Assembly (NCBI GenBank): GCA_012845835.1
Contig: JABAKD010000022.1
Span: 2,180,944 to 2,244,943, forward strand
Length of the DNA: 64,000 nucleotides
Source of the DNA: Undaria pinnatifida
Taxonomy: Eukaryota; Sar; Phaeophyceae; Laminariales; Alariaceae
Direction: 5' to 3'
The position numbers and the translations under genes were made by a program. The number at the start of each line of letters is the position of its first letter. Within the stretch, counting starts at the first letter, position 1. Below, piece by piece: positions 1 through 16,238 of the stretch. The notes below the pieces were generated by a model. The model worked only from the letters and a program-made list of their open reading frames with translations. It searched no databases and had not been told where the DNA came from.

Positions 1-3852
<3,852 letters not shown>

Positions 3853-3949
3853 CTATGGAGAGTAGTAGTAGCAGCATTAGCACGAAAAGTAGCACAAAAC
3901 ACAGCAGTATTAGCAAAAAAGAGTAGCAATTATAGTATTGTTTAACAGT

Positions 3950-4068
3950 AGTTGTAGGAGATGTAGTAGTGCTGTTAGTAGCAGTGATGGTAGCGGAAGT
4001 AATAGTAGTAGTAGCAGTAATAGTAGTAGTAGCAGTAGTAGCAGTAGTAGCAGCAGCAGGAGTAGGAG

Positions 4069-4116
<48 letters not shown>

Positions 4117-4182
4117 CAGTAGCAGTAGTAGTAGTAGCAGTAGTAGTAGTAGTAGCAGTAGCAGTAGCAGTAGTAGTAGTAT
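3950..4182. repeat. (AGT/AGC)n trinucleotide microsatellite
   Basis: More than 200 bp of AGT with AGC interruptions, adjoining the acceptor of the MIT exon that begins at 3852. All six frames across it give homopolymer-like Ser, Leu, Val or Tyr runs, none of which is a gene. Confidence 0.95.
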
Positions 4183-4192
4183 ACAGAAGCAA

Positions 4193-5972
4193 GGAGCTGG
4201 GGTAAGAATGGTTGCGGCAAGCGGTGTTTGTGTCTGGGGCAAATTCGTTTAGCGTTCTGATTCAGCTACTGTTAGCAGTGTACAGGACGGAGGCAGCACC
4301 TGAGGCACGAATAGCAGATCATCGGGCTGTTGCAACGAACGCTTGCAGTAGGTTCCACAGCAGTCTCAACATTCTACGATAACATAGTAATAACAATACT
4401 ATTAAAAAAAATGTGACGCTGTTAGATGTACCCGACATGCCGATGGACAACTGCACCATGGTACAGGAGTGACGCGCGGTGTTACAAAGGACAGCCCCTA
4501 TGGCGTTGCAGTTAGCCGCGGAAGACAAAAATCACCGCTCACATAAGAAATTCTACTACGGCTTACGCAGATATTCCACTAGGAATTCTACTGCAGACGG
4601 TACCGAGTCTTCCCAATCCTGCACAGGCTTGCGAGCCCATCAGTGTAGACTTGCCGTTTTCCATGACGTAACGCCTACGGTCATCTCATGCTGAATCCAC
4701 CAACCACGAAGCTACGCCGGGAACAACAGCAGTCACCTGTACATGGTTCACGAGCTCGACACGAGCCACACCAAGTATCATACATATGCAAGGCTGCACA
4801 ACTGATAGAAGAGGTTTGTATGAGGGGCAATAGTATACCGGTAGCAGTGAGAGCTTCCGACTTCCGAGGGATGGACAATCAGCAGAGGGTAGAGGGCGCA
4901 TGAGCACACCAACCTGAGTAGCGGTCTACGCGTGTACCATACTCGTACAGCCAGTACGTGTACAATACGAGTACATTACTGCCGTGCTGGTACTTCGAAG
5001 TATGAATCATAGGGACGCTTGGCAAGCCGGGATCGCCTGCCCAATCCCGATTCCTGGTGATTTACATATCTCGCGTTCTCGTGTGTGATGTGCGACGAGG
5101 TGACGGATACCGGTATACCGGCTCGTTCACAGCAACCACTTCTTGGCCGCCGCACCTTCACGCAACACAACGGGGCACAACAGCAGGGCACAACAGCACG
5201 GCACCACACCTGGGCACCACACCGTACTTTTGACTCAGGCATACTTTCACTGCCCTGCCCTACCTTCTGCCTTCGTACCCTACGGTACTCCGCCCTCTCT
5301 CTTTTTTTGGTTCTAATGACTTTAAATTTTCAGCTCAACTCCCAGGAGTTTTTCTCCGTTAGCGAACTTCTCCACAAGCCGTGGTCACAGATGTCTTCGC
5401 TTCCCCCGCCCGGTACATACGTGCCTCCATTTCATCGCGCATAGGGTTCAGCATTCCCAACGTTCGTCGATTTCCATCAAAACATTTGATTGCTCACGCT
5501 CTCGCGCTTTCCGCTCGTCAGCTTTTACTGTTCGCAAGAAACGTTTCTACGAGCACGAGTATGCTCTCGGGGGGGAAGGATTGAACCAACGGCGTTGACT
5601 TTAGGAGGGAAGAGATTCACTTACTACTCCATCGGTCGGGGACGCCGGCTGCCAATGTAGTTATACACCCTCGGGGTAGACCAGCAGCCGAGGCCATTGA
5701 TACTAGCGAACCGAGTTTCTAAGCGACAACACAAAAATGATGGGGGCCCATTCCCGGTCTCGCGCGCCCGAATCTCCGTGTCGCGTGCGACGACCGGAAC
5801 CTCCCAAAAAGTGCAAACGGAGGAACGATCCACTTCATGTGTTCAAACACAGCATCGTCGCGTGCACCAAAAGATAATTGCATCAGCAACAGCAGATGCC
5901 ATGGGAGCGGTGCCCACCAAGGCACCCAAACCAGAGTTGACGTCAGGTACAAATATCCACCGGCGCGTGTTG
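4193..5972. other. No gene recognised; probable upstream part of the AAA gene
   Basis: The missing first MIT helix and start codon of the AAA gene should lie here on the minus strand, but I could not place them. A short minus-strand frame at about 5360-5455 starts at an ATG and is rich in Glu, Arg and Met. It could be an initial exon, but I cannot connect it by phase. Confidence 0.4.
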
Positions 5973-5980
5973 CTATTTAG
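5973..5980. repeat. hAT target-site duplication, left copy
   Basis: CTATTTAG directly abuts the left TIR. The partner at the other end is CTACTTAG, 7 of 8 identical. T at position 2 and A at position 7 match the hAT consensus. Confidence 0.85.
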
Positions 5981-5997
5981 CAGGGATGGGGATAACC
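5981..5997 (+). repeat. hAT left terminal inverted repeat
   Basis: CAGGGATGGGGATAACC, beginning CAGGG as many hAT ends do. It matches the reverse complement of the right end at 15 of 17 positions. Confidence 0.9.
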
Positions 5998-6361
5998 CCA
6001 GATTTATATATAACCTACCTACCGGTTATAACCTCAAATCAGCTTTTGATATAACCTACCGGTTATAACCTCTACCGCGAGGGGACGAAAGTGCCCCATC
6101 CCCGGGGGTTCCGTGTCTAGATGTTGTACCCCATACCCGGGGGCTCTGTGGCTAGTTCGTCGTTACTCTTCGGGCTGTTGCCGAAAAATACCTGAAAAAT
6201 ACAAAAATACGGCTTTCAAGCGCTGCCCTTGCCACATTTGTAGTTTGCAGAAGTACTTGTTTTGTAAGCATGCTGCCCTACACCCTACTCCCTGCACCCT
6301 GCACAGCTGCAGCGGACACAGCGCACAGACTTGTGCAGAGAAAAAAAAAAAAAATCTTCCG

Positions 6362-6372
6362 CCCTATTATTA

Positions 6373-6413
<41 letters not shown>
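6362..6413. repeat. (ATT)n microsatellite inside the hAT element
   Basis: About 17 ATT units between the left end and the last transposase exon, preceded by a 14-A run at about 6341-6354. Confidence 0.95.
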
Positions 6414-6626
6414 GCCCTCCGACAATTGAAGATGTTTCCTATCCTTACATCCTTACTGCTCGCTCAAGTACTACGAACAATTCGCCAGCTTTCACCGAGC
6501 AACACTAGTACGCGAGCCCACAACTCCCTGAGTCAGCACATCTAGCCGGCGTCCCAAGTGCCCCCTCCCGCCAAAAGAAGAAAAACAGTCTCCGCTACTG
6601 CCTGCGCAATAAAATCAAAGAACAAC

Positions 6627-9600
6627 CTAAAGCTCCACCCCCACGTCCTGCGAATCGCCACCCGCGAAAGAATCGTCACTATCGTCGAGCTCATCTCCGC
6701 TCTCGATAGGATCTCCGCTCTCGTCCTCGCTGCCGAGGCCGTCAGACTGTTCTGCATCTGGGTCCCAGGCGATGAACTCCCGCTTTTCGTAGTCCTTGAG
6801 TTGAAGGCGCAGGTTGGCCCTCACGAAGACTTGCTTCCTGGCGCGCTCCGTGGACATGCGTGCGTGCTTGCCACCCGTGACATCTGAAGAGTATCCGGGT
6901 TAGGGAAGCGTGCAGGCGGCAGGGGCGTGAGGTGAGACGCAAACAAGGTTGGTGTTTCGAAATGGTGAGTTGGAGGGCGCATATATCATATATTTCTAGC
7001 AAAGATATTTTTTCACGTGCATGTTTCTCTCTTGTCCGCACTCCGTACCTCCGAAGGTCGTACCTCTACATCTTCTCGATCGTTGTTATTTTTTATTTTA
7101 CTCCAAGCTCACCGGAATCAAAAATCTAAAGCTAAATGGAATCTTACCTCCGTACAAACTCCAATTCCGCTCCGCTCCCGCCGACGCAGGTACCTTGGAA
7201 GCCACGCGCATCGCGACCTTAGCCAGGTCCGGCAGGTGAGGGCCGAACGTCTCCCACCAGTCGGCAGGCGACATCGAACTGGCGAACGTAAGCAGCTCCG
7301 CTCCTTCCCACTTCCCGGTCCTGAAACGGCCGAGCTGTGCTCCTGCCCTGGCCACCGGTCCTCCGTCGGGCAGATCTGCCGCCGCTGCGATGGCAGCTTC
7401 GGCATCGTCGCCGTGGTCGATGAGCAGACGGTTGAACATGGTGCTCGTGTCGGTCAACATCCTGCCGATGCGGGGGTTCTTGGTGACGTCGACCTTGTGG
7501 TACTCGGGGCCGAGGATCCAGGCGGCAGACATCATCGACATCATCGGGGATCAGACGTACTCGAGACGACTCTCCGCCTTGTCCTTCATGTCCCCCAGCC
7601 GCACCAACACATCGGGGTCCTTCCAGCCTTCCCCTTCGACCACTTTCGTCACGTCCTGCTGCAATTCCACGATCTGGTCCCACCTCTCCGGAATCTTCAT
7701 GAAGCCGTTGAGGAACTTGGACATGCACGGCAGCACTCCGTCCCCCATCCTGAGGAGCTTGCACAGGGGGGTCATGAGCTGGACGAAGAAGTTGACCTCG
7801 AACCAAAACTCGCCCTGGAACATGTCGCCTTCGTTGATATTTCTGTGTGGACAGCCCAGCGTCGCGAACCTTCGTTGTTGCATTCCTGATGTACTCTGCT
7901 GTGCGCGGCTCGTTGGCGAAGCTCTTCAGGGGCCCCATCACCTGTTGAAATGTTGAAATTCAAAGTGTATGACACAATAGCGAATAAGGTAAAATGGTAA
8001 ACTATTCTAAATTCTAAAGAGCATAAAAAATGTAAGCCATGACAAGCGCAAAACAAAACACGGAGTAGAAAACAACGCAATGCAAGGTGAAAACATGTCG
8101 CAGTTGGCAGCACCTGCATCCTTCTAATTGTTTATTGCATATTCTTGTATCTGGATAATCGCACGCTCTTGGGAGTACTCTCAACTCTCAACTGTGTCAA
8201 TTTTTAAACTCACCTTCAGCATGCGCATGGCGACCATGACGTTAGTCGCGAACCTCGTGGCGCAGGGCGTGATCAGTCGGAGCTTGGTCTTGTCACCGTA
8301 GATGGCGCTCGTGCCGTGGTGGTTCTTGACAAACTGGATGACCTTGGCCATGCGCTTGATGATGTCGGCAAAGTACGGGAACTTCGCGCAGTCCTTGATC
8401 AGCAGATCCACAGCGTGAGCACCGCACTTCATGCCTGTTATGCTGGCAAGAGGCAAGAGTGGCAGACGGAATCACAGGTTTGCGGTTTAGGGACGGGATG
8501 TTGGGCTCGTGAACATTTTGGATTTTGGATGCCTCCGTGTCTTTTCTCTTTTTCCCCTTCTCGTATTTTATTTTCTGTTTTGTAGTCGTATTTCCTATCC
8601 TGTTTTCCTAGGTCGTGCAACAGCTGAAAACTGAAAACCTTCATCTCTACTTTCAGATTGAAGTATTTCTAATTTCTAACAGTATTCAAGTATACCTGGG
8701 GTGCTTCTTCTCGACGATGTTCAGCAGGCCAACGCAAGCCCCATCGCTGACGATGAGGTCGGTATTGGCGCAGATGTGCGGCTTCATCAGGGTGTAGAGG
8801 TATTGCATGTCTTTCTTGTGACCGGTCGTGTTACCGCTCCTCTCCACCGACGGATTCGATAATGTTGACCAGCGGCACACCCTGTTTCATGAAAAAATAC
8901 AAATATGAAACAAAAACCAAAACACTTTATGCACAAGTAAATCGAAGCTTCGAAGTATAAATGACATTTGACGTTTGACACGCAGCTGATAAGGTGCCGT
9001 TGTGTATTGTGTGTAATGTATAATGTAAGATGTTAGATGTAATCAACCAACACAACAACAAAAGACAAAAGACACGCATGCCAACAATCCCCCCTGCTGT
9101 TGTACACAAATCAACAAATCAACAGCTGAAAATCAAGTGCTATTCCATCATGAAAAAAAAAAAACAGGCGGCAGTGGCGGCGGCGGCGCGTTTAAAAAAA
9201 AATCACCACACACAACACATAACACATACTTCGTACAACATACAACGTACAACAATATAACCACCTGCGACGGAGGGATCAACACAGCACATCCGACATC
9301 TGAAATCTGAAATCCGCCACAAACGCGACTCACCGTTTTGGTTGTCATGCCGTCGGTCTGTAGCGTCTTGCCGCGCTAAAGTCCGTTCCGCTCCAGCCGC
9401 GCCTTGCTCTCGACATCGACCATCGCGTACTCCGTATCGAGGTCGTTTCCGGCAAGAGAACCTCTGTCCCTCGCCTTCCACCCCGGGACCTTGGTGACCG
9501 CGGTGACGAAGTCACGAAAGTACGGGCTCTCTCCAAGGCTGAAGGACTGGCCCGTGGCAAGCAGCAGTCGCAGAAAGGTCTTGTCGGCAGCCTCCTTGCC

Positions 9601-9972
9601 CTCGCCGTTGTCCTTGCAGCGCATGTACGTTTGACGCGACGTGACAACAGCACTCTCCGCCTTACGCTTCCTGGTCGCCGCCCGCTTGACTTGAAAGCTT
9701 TGGAGAACTTTCTTGCCAGTAGCAAGAGCTTCAGGGGTTACTTTGGTGCACTTGGCGACGTGGCAGTTGGGTTTCCATGCGAAGTGAGCTGCCATCCGCT
9801 CGGTCAGGCCAGCAAACTTCTTCTCGCAAAGTTTGCACATGACGATAACCTTGCCCTGCAGCGTTGACTGCTGTGTGATCGTATACAGCGACTTGAGGGC
9901 TTCCCGACCCTCTTGACCATCGGGCTCGGTGGCAAGGGTGCTGCTGATGTTGATGGGGTGCTGCGCGCTCAT
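6627..9972 (-). pseudogene. hAT transposase, five exons, inactivated
   Basis: Catalyses cut-and-paste transposition in hAT elements. Exons read right to left: 9972-9334, 8881-8696, 8442-8214, 7941-7148 and 6883-6627, all with GT-AG introns. Exon 1 has a BED-type zinc finger (CKLC with HFAWKPNCH) and the first catalytic Asp region LQTDGMTT. Exon 2 has VSDGACVG (second Asp). Exon 3 has CGAHAVDLL (the C-x2-H motif) and the conserved TRFAT. Exon 4 has GAERNWSLYG (catalytic Glu, dimerisation region). Exon 5 ends in an acidic tail. Restoring phase would give about 700 residues, normal for the family. Four lesions are visible: TAG at 9376-9378, a one-base gain near 8835-8850, a one-base gain near 7860-7900, and TGA at 7551-7553. 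The spliced phases agree once these are allowed for, so decay rather than wrong exon calls explains them. Confidence 0.88.
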
Positions 9973-10220
9973 GATGTGGTCTGCTGTTGTAGTCTGCTGT
10001 TGGCTGTGTTGCTGTCTGATGCTGTCTGATGGTGATGGTGTGCGGACTGCTATGTGCTGCTGGCTGCTGTGGGTGTGCTTGGAATTTTTTTAATTTTGAG
10101 GGGGGCCCGCTGGTAGTGACGCCAGGGTATGGGGGGGCACCGCAAAAATAACCTGGAAATAACCCGGGACAAACCATATAACCTACCCTCCCATCATATA
10201 ACCGGTTATTACCGGTTATA

Positions 10221-10237
10221 GGTTATCCCCATCCTAG
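10221..10237 (-). repeat. hAT right terminal inverted repeat
   Basis: Reverse complement reads CTAGGATGGGGATAACC. The two mismatches to the left end fall at positions 2 and 3 of the terminus. Confidence 0.9.
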
Positions 10238-10245
10238 CTACTTAG
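10238..10245. repeat. hAT target-site duplication, right copy
   Basis: CTACTTAG abuts the right TIR and pairs with CTATTTAG on the left side. One substitution since insertion. Confidence 0.85.
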
Positions 10246-10798
10246 AGCGATAATATGATACAGTATTTTTGGTTGTCACAAGCTCGCATCTACGATATAA
10301 GTGCAGCAGTACCAAATAAATAGTATGATAGTCGCCCCTCTTCATATAACCACTTACTTTTGCCTTTTCCTCGGGAGGGCTCGGTTGGCACATCCCTGGC
10401 CTCTCAAGACCTCCCACTTGGACACCGTCCCCTTCCACTACGCGCGGAACGGTCCAGTTTTTCATTGATTTCTTTCTTCACCTATACTTTTAGTTACACG
10501 AAGTATCATCATCCCAGGTCCCAGCTGAGCTCAGATTGGAAAATCAGCTCAGCTCTGGTTAGTAGCGCACCGTAGCGCTAGCTCAGCAGCGCAGCGCCGT
10601 GCAGTGCCATGCGGTGCCGTGCGGTGCGGTGCCGTGCGGTGTCGTGGCCTGCCGTGCTGTGCGGAACTGTGCGGTGCTGTGCCGTGTTGTGCAAGCTGCG
10701 TGCCTTGCTATACTTACTATTTCGTACACGTTTCTCAGCTCCAGAGTAACTGGAGCCTGTCCTGTGACCACGGACTTGGTTACGCGAGTTAATGTGAG

Positions 10799-10890
<92 letters not shown>

Positions 10891-13160
10891 AACGTAGTAT
10901 CGTCATACCAGGCCCCAGCTAAGCTCAGCTTGGCTCATCAGCTCCGCTCACCTCAGTAGAGCACCGCAGCGCTAGCTCAGCAACGCAGGGCCGTGCGATG
11001 CCGTGCCCTGTCATGCGGTGCGGTACTGTGCGGTGTTGTGCGGTACTGTGCCGTGCTGCGTTCTTTGCTGTTCTTACTAAAAAAGCTTACATGCCAGGTA
11101 TCATTCGAAGTATCATACCAGGCACTACACCAGGTTTTTACGGACTGCATTGTTAAAATCACAAAAAAACGCACTCCCAGCTCAGCTCAGACCGGCAATA
11201 GCTCAACCGCGTAGCGCAGCGCCGTGCGGTGACGTGCCTTGGCTTGCGGTGTGGTGCTGCGCCGTGTTGCGCTGTGCTTTCTTTCGAGCGTAGAGTACCA
11301 GATATCATGCGAAGTGCCAGGTACGAGGTGCCGGTACAACTATGTACGTGAACACTCGTCTTTTAGCTTTCTTTACTATCTTCTCCCGGTCATGTTACGT
11401 ACCTGGATTTTTTTCCCCGCAAATTATATCCGTCTGCTGATCAGTACGTGACATCGCCAACAAATTGCAAGCACACAGCACAGAACAGGGCAACGCCTGC
11501 ACAAACAGCTCTTGGCATCATCAATTCGCTAGTTGCACTAAGTCACAGGCCTTTTCTTCTTGCCCCCTTCACATTTTTTACATGTATTCTTTCTTTGCGC
11601 GAGCGTAGCGTGCGGTGTCAGCCGCCCGTGGAGAGGAGCTCTTGTAGTTGCATACAAGTAGCGCAGGTATGTGCGAGTCGGAAAAACTACAGCCGCCACC
11701 GGCGCTACTCCGGATTATATCGCCACAGCTGGTTGTTCCCATCTGCGCAAAGCAATTTCACAGGCACTATAGCGGGCAACCGGCACTACTCAAACAGCGC
11801 TATAGAGGAACCACCACAATCCTATTGTGCCAGTCTACGCCATTGCATTGTTGTACCCTGGGGACCTTGCTCTGACAGACCTACCTTCCAGTTGCCCCAG
11901 CCTGTCCATGGATGTTGCCCTCTCGAGAGTGGCAATCCCGCTGTCGATCAAAGAGTCGTTAGTCCTCGCAGCCGGGCCCGCACAAGCCGCATCGCCGCCT
12001 TTTTTCGACCCCATTCTCTTCATGCTGGAGGGGGCTCGTGTACGTCTAAGCTCTCCACCCTCCTGAAAGCTGAGGTGCCTAATCGTGTACTCGTAGCAGT
12101 GGACGTGTACCCGGGGTAGCGGACCAACCGGATGGAGACTCTCTACCTTTACCCTTTACGTGAGATAACTGCAAACGTTCGTTGTGTTCGTAGCAACGGC
12201 ACAGGACAGGACTGTAAATCCCAAGACAAGATAGAAAGAAGGGCTAAACGTGTCGTGAGGGAAGCCCGTCTGCGTCCTATTGAGTATCTGGTGTTGCACG
12301 GCACTGTAAGCCGATGTGCTAGCTCTGCACAGGACTGGAGTGCAGGCATTTGCTGCTCTAGCAGTTGAAGGAGTTCAGACCGTTCACGTTGCGTCGTTCG
12401 CCAGGGGACATTTTACTTTTTGAATAATTCATTTTTTGATTTTTTTCTATTTTTTTTAAATTTGATTTTGACGCCATTATTCATTTTGTGAGCTAAAATC
12501 GGGCCTTTTAATAATGGTACATAATACCTCGTACCTTACACATAGACTTACTTAATTTTGTTTTTCTCAGGGATTGCCCATCCCTGGCCTCTCAGAGCTC
12601 CAACTTCCATATTACTTGCGGAACCTTTCCAGCTTTTCTTTGCTTTCCAGCTTCGTTCGAAGAAATACGAAACGCCAATAATAATAATAATAGTACATAC
12701 CGGTACTACGTACAATACACCAGGTTTGTACATACCATCAGATACTACGCTACTGGATCACATGCACGCCCAGCTCAGATCAGAACGGTTCCGAGAGGTT
12801 GTTTGTTGCTATTCATAAACGAACAAAAAAATAAGCACCTTTGGGCTCAATTCGCCCAGTCATTCTCACTATATACGCACGGGCGATAACATCCTCCGGG
12901 TTTGATCAAAAGCCTCTACATCACAACGCCTACTCGTACCTGGCTTCTTTTTGCGTATGTATGACCCTTTCTCTACTGTACTTACTGTTGTACATCCTTA
13001 TTATATTACTTCGAATTAATGCGCTAAGTTGGTCGTGACGTTTTTTTGGATCTTTGAAATATCTTGGTTAAAACACCCCCCGCAAAAAGCGGGCACTCCC
13101 GAGCTCCACTCGGCCTCAGGCGGCCTCGTGGTGCCGCCACGTCCCATCCGCACAGCAGCA
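10246..13160. other. Repeat debris, no gene recognised
   Basis: Contains several degenerate blocks built from AGCTCAGC and GTGCCGTGCGGTGC words (about 10515-10700, 10910-11060, 11175-11280). It also carries fragments shared with element R: GCGGAACGGTCCAG near 10445, a related GCGGAACCTTTCCAG near 12617, and a block beginning CTCCAGAGTAACTGGAGCC near 10740. Part at 11,640-11,790 resembles 35,830-35,970 and 50,100-50,250, marking a dispersed repeat. Open frames here are short and unlike proteins. Confidence 0.6.
10797..10890. repeat. (AAC)n microsatellite
   Basis: About 30 perfect AAC units following a block that also precedes AAC runs at about 15,674 and 26,000. The block and its AAC tail therefore travel together as a dispersed repeat, with A-rich tails of different lengths. 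Confidence 0.95.
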
Positions 13161-13179
13161 CTACGACATGCCGGCGAAA

Positions 13180-13547
13180 GAACGGGCGTCGGTGCCCCAC
13201 CTCGGCGAGGGGGGGAGCGTGGAAATCGCCCTCCCGGGGACGGCTCGCTTGCCCCCCCCCGCTTTTTCATCGTCGCCGCCTGCTATTTTCTTTTTTCGAA
13301 CTCCAACTATAAATATATATAAAATCATTCCTTGGTGTCATGTATGTATTTGGTCAGGAGTTTTCTGTCTCGGCCGAAGTATTCGATTCACGGAACTGGA
13401 ATTCTCGGTCGAACAGGCGTCGGCGCCCCACCTCGGCGAGGGGGGAGCGTGGAAATCGCCCTCCCGGGGACGGCTCGCTTGCCCCCCCCCGCTTTTTCAT
13501 CGTCGCTGCCTGCTATTTTTTTTTTCGAACTCCAACTATAAATATAA
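13180..13547 (+). repeat. Tandem ~230-bp units sharing the 5' module of element R
   Basis: The word CGTCGGYGCCCCACCTCGGC recurs at about 13,187 and 13,416, a period near 230 bp. The block from 13,317 starts with the same TATA-rich ~100 bp (ATATATAAAATCATTCC, then TTTTCTGTCTCGGCCGAAGT) as element R at 13,551 and 17,493, but then diverges. It looks like truncated or variant members of the same family, all in the same orientation. Confidence 0.7.
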
Positions 13548-14141
13548 ACATATATAAAATCATTCCTTGAATATAGAGCCATTCCTTGGTGTCATGGACT
13601 TTGGTCCGGAGTTTTTTGTCTCGGCCTAAGTATGCGATTCGCGCAACTGGAATTCTCGGTCGAATATGGCTTGGTTCGAGCGCCGCCTTCGGGGGGCGGC
13701 TCCAACGCCCCTCGCCCTGCCGTGTCCGTTTCGCACATCGACGTGAACGCGGACGGGCGCCGAGCGAGACGAGCGAGTGTCGAGGAGGAATTTTGGAAAA
13801 ATTGTTGAATCTTAATAATGGCTGTAACGCCTGAATGATTTACAAAATTGGCATCATTTCCAAACGGTACGTGACTATGTTTGGAATTTTGCGGTGGCAT
13901 ACTCTCGAGCGTTAGTTTCTTTGCTGTACTTTTTTACTAGTTCGTTTGGTTTCTTGCTCGGCATTTTATTGCTTTTGTTTCTGCTCGTTTTGCCAGCTGG
14001 AAATTCAATTTTTAGTGTGGGTTCACCTAAAACGTGACACAACTTACCGACGATATCCAACAACAACTTGGTGACACAAATTACCGACGGCAAGACGTTT
14101 CGTGACAAAATAACTCCCAAATCATGATACTTTCACGTAAG

Positions 14142-14607
14142 TAACAGAATTTCGGGACAAAACAAAGCAGGTAGAGCCGTCTCTTCGGCCTTTGGCCCTG
14201 GCTTTAGCACGGCCGCTGACACTCCAGGCAGCCTCTGCTGTAGGCATGAACGAATGCGGTTGATTCGCAGCGAACTATCCCGCTGTGCTCGCTTCTATGT
14301 GGCCATTGTCCATGCCATTTCATGTCACCTTCCTTCTGTTTTGAGCTCGTCGTCGTACGGTTGAGGTACGAGGAAACCCGCACGTACTCGGTGAGAACAG
14401 CAGTATGTACGACGAGCATGAACGCCAATTGATGACATTGGCAAGCACAAAACAGCAGGTGTAGCAGCAGTAGCCGAAGGGCGAAACGTCTAGCACATAC
14501 TGCAGCAACAAGTAGCAACCAGAACTACTGTAACAGCAGATAGCTCAAAGTGCAGTGCGAGTGCCGTTGGCAAGTTTAGTCGTACACGCATCGCTCTGTC
14601 CAATATA
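14142..14607 (+). repeat. B unit 1 of element R copy 1
   Basis: A ~466-bp unit starting TAACAGAATTTCG, tandemly repeated within R. Its minus strand holds an open frame of 104 codons (14518-14204) with a hydrophobic N-terminus. Related frames occur in the other B units. Confidence 0.85.
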
Positions 14608-15056
14608 TAACAGAATTTCGAGACAAAACAAAGCAGGTAGAGCCGTCTCTTCGGCCTTTGGCCCTGGCTTTAGCACGGCCGCTGACACTCCAGCCAGCCT
14701 CTGCTGTAGGCATGAACGAGTGCGGTTGATTCGCAGCGAACTATCCCGCTGTGCTCGCTTCTATGTGGCCATTGTCCATGCCATTTCATGTCACCTTCCT
14801 TCTGTTTTGAGCTCGTCGTCGTGCCGTCGAGGTACGAGGAAACCCGCACGTACTGGGTGAGAACAGCAGTATGTACGACGAGCATGAACGCCAACTGACG
14901 ACATTGGCAAACACACAACATCAGATGTAGCAGCAGTAGCCGAAGGGCGAAACGTCTAGCACATACTGCAGCAACAAGTAGCAACCAGAACTACAGCAGA
15001 TAGCTCAAAGTGCAGTGCGAGTGCCGTTGGCAAGTTTAGTCGTACATGCATCACTC
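14608..15056 (+). repeat. B unit 2 of element R copy 1
   Basis: Nearly the same as the preceding unit, with a 104-codon minus-strand frame at 14984-14670. The 3' end is cut about 10 bp short relative to the other units, where the AAGAGCCAACAAGAGGC segment begins. Confidence 0.85.
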
Positions 15057-16238
15057 TCAAGAGCCAACAAGAGGCAGGGCAGGGCCCCCCAACACAGAGA
15101 CACGTGACAACCACGGCCAGCTGTCGATCGCGTAATTGGCCGGTAGTCCGTGCTTCGGTGGGTGTATCGGAAGTCGTTCGTGGTACTACTGCTGTAGACC
15201 GTCGAAAGACCACGTGACATGTGACACCCCGTTCTGGTGGCAGCCTCGCCAGTAGACCCCCCAAAATTTATTTTTATTTTATTTTTCTTGGCCCCATGCA
15301 CCCATTTCCTTTCCTTTCTCTTCTTTGTTCTTTGTTTCTTTTTTCCAATTGGCTTGCGTCTGTTGTGCGAATGCGTAGTGATAGATACTACGTGTGATAT
15401 ATAGTGGTACTCTTTCTTGGGTGGCAAGCGGTATAGTCGGTTTTCCCAGGCGCGAGTAATGAGACGTATGCACCGGTATGGACCTGGCACATCGTAGACT
15501 GACTCCCGATTTCACTTTTATATGTTTCTGGTGGAGGCATGAATTGCGTCAGCTGTGATTTATGCGTGTACCACCTTGGGTTGTTTGTGTTTTTCCGTAG
15601 GGTATTCGTCTGCTCCAGAGTGACTGGAACCAGTCCTGTGACCACGAACTGGATTGTGCGAGTTAATGTGAGAACAACAACAACTGAAATATTGCCTGTT
15701 TCTTGACCTTTCAGCTGCTTCCTGCAAATTTGGTTTTTCTGCTAACACGATTTTGAACTTATTCGCGATTTTTTCTTTTTTTTGTCTAGTAAGTTGATTT
15801 GCCGCTAATTAGCCGCCTCTGCATTAGTTGCGGAACGGTCCAGCTTTAGCTTTTCTTTGATTACCATCATTTGTTTTGTAGTTGGCGAAGCTTCATCGGC
15901 TGAGATCTGGGCTTGGCTCATCAGCTCCACACCGCCCAGCACCCCATCGCAGCGCTATAGCTCACAGCAACGAAGCGCCGTGCAGTGCCCTGCGGCTCAG
16001 CTCAGCAGCGCACCACAGCGCAGCGCTAGCTCAGCAGAGCGAAGCGCTATGCTTTGCCGTGCTCTGCCGTCGCGATCGTTCGTTGTTCATGATATCTAAA
16101 ACTCCGCGTAGGCTGATATTTAGGTATCTGGCGCTTTATTCTATATCGCGTCAACCATCGTCATATCAAACAATATGGGGGAGGGAATGTAATCTCTATG
16201 CAAAGATCCTGTTTTGTTTTAATCAGTTGTCAGCCGGC

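Larger units (their letters stand above)
5981..10237 (-). mobile_element. hAT-superfamily DNA transposon (complete ends, dead transposase)
   Basis: A 4,257-bp element bounded by 17-bp terminal inverted repeats (CAGGGATGGGGATAACC on the left, CTAGGATGGGGATAACC on the reverse of the right; 15 of 17 match). It is flanked by near-identical 8-bp duplications CTATTTAG / CTACTTAG, which fit the hAT preference nTnnnnAn. Both ends carry clusters of the short palindromic motif GGTTATAACC/ATAACCGGTTAT (about 5998-6076 and 10140-10236). This is typical of hAT subterminal transposase-binding repeats, though binding is inferred. The interior holds a minus-strand five-exon transposase with four disabling changes. 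The ends still look usable, so it might be mobilised in trans by an active relative. Confidence 0.93.

Noticed and set aside
3910-4252. Poly-Leu, poly-Ser, poly-Val and poly-Tyr frames
   Set aside because: Created by the trinucleotide array on both strands in all frames.
7017-7889. Plus-strand open frame of 290 codons within the hAT element
   Set aside because: It is the antisense of transposase exon 4, whose minus-strand frame has recognisable hAT motifs. The plus frame has no family motif.
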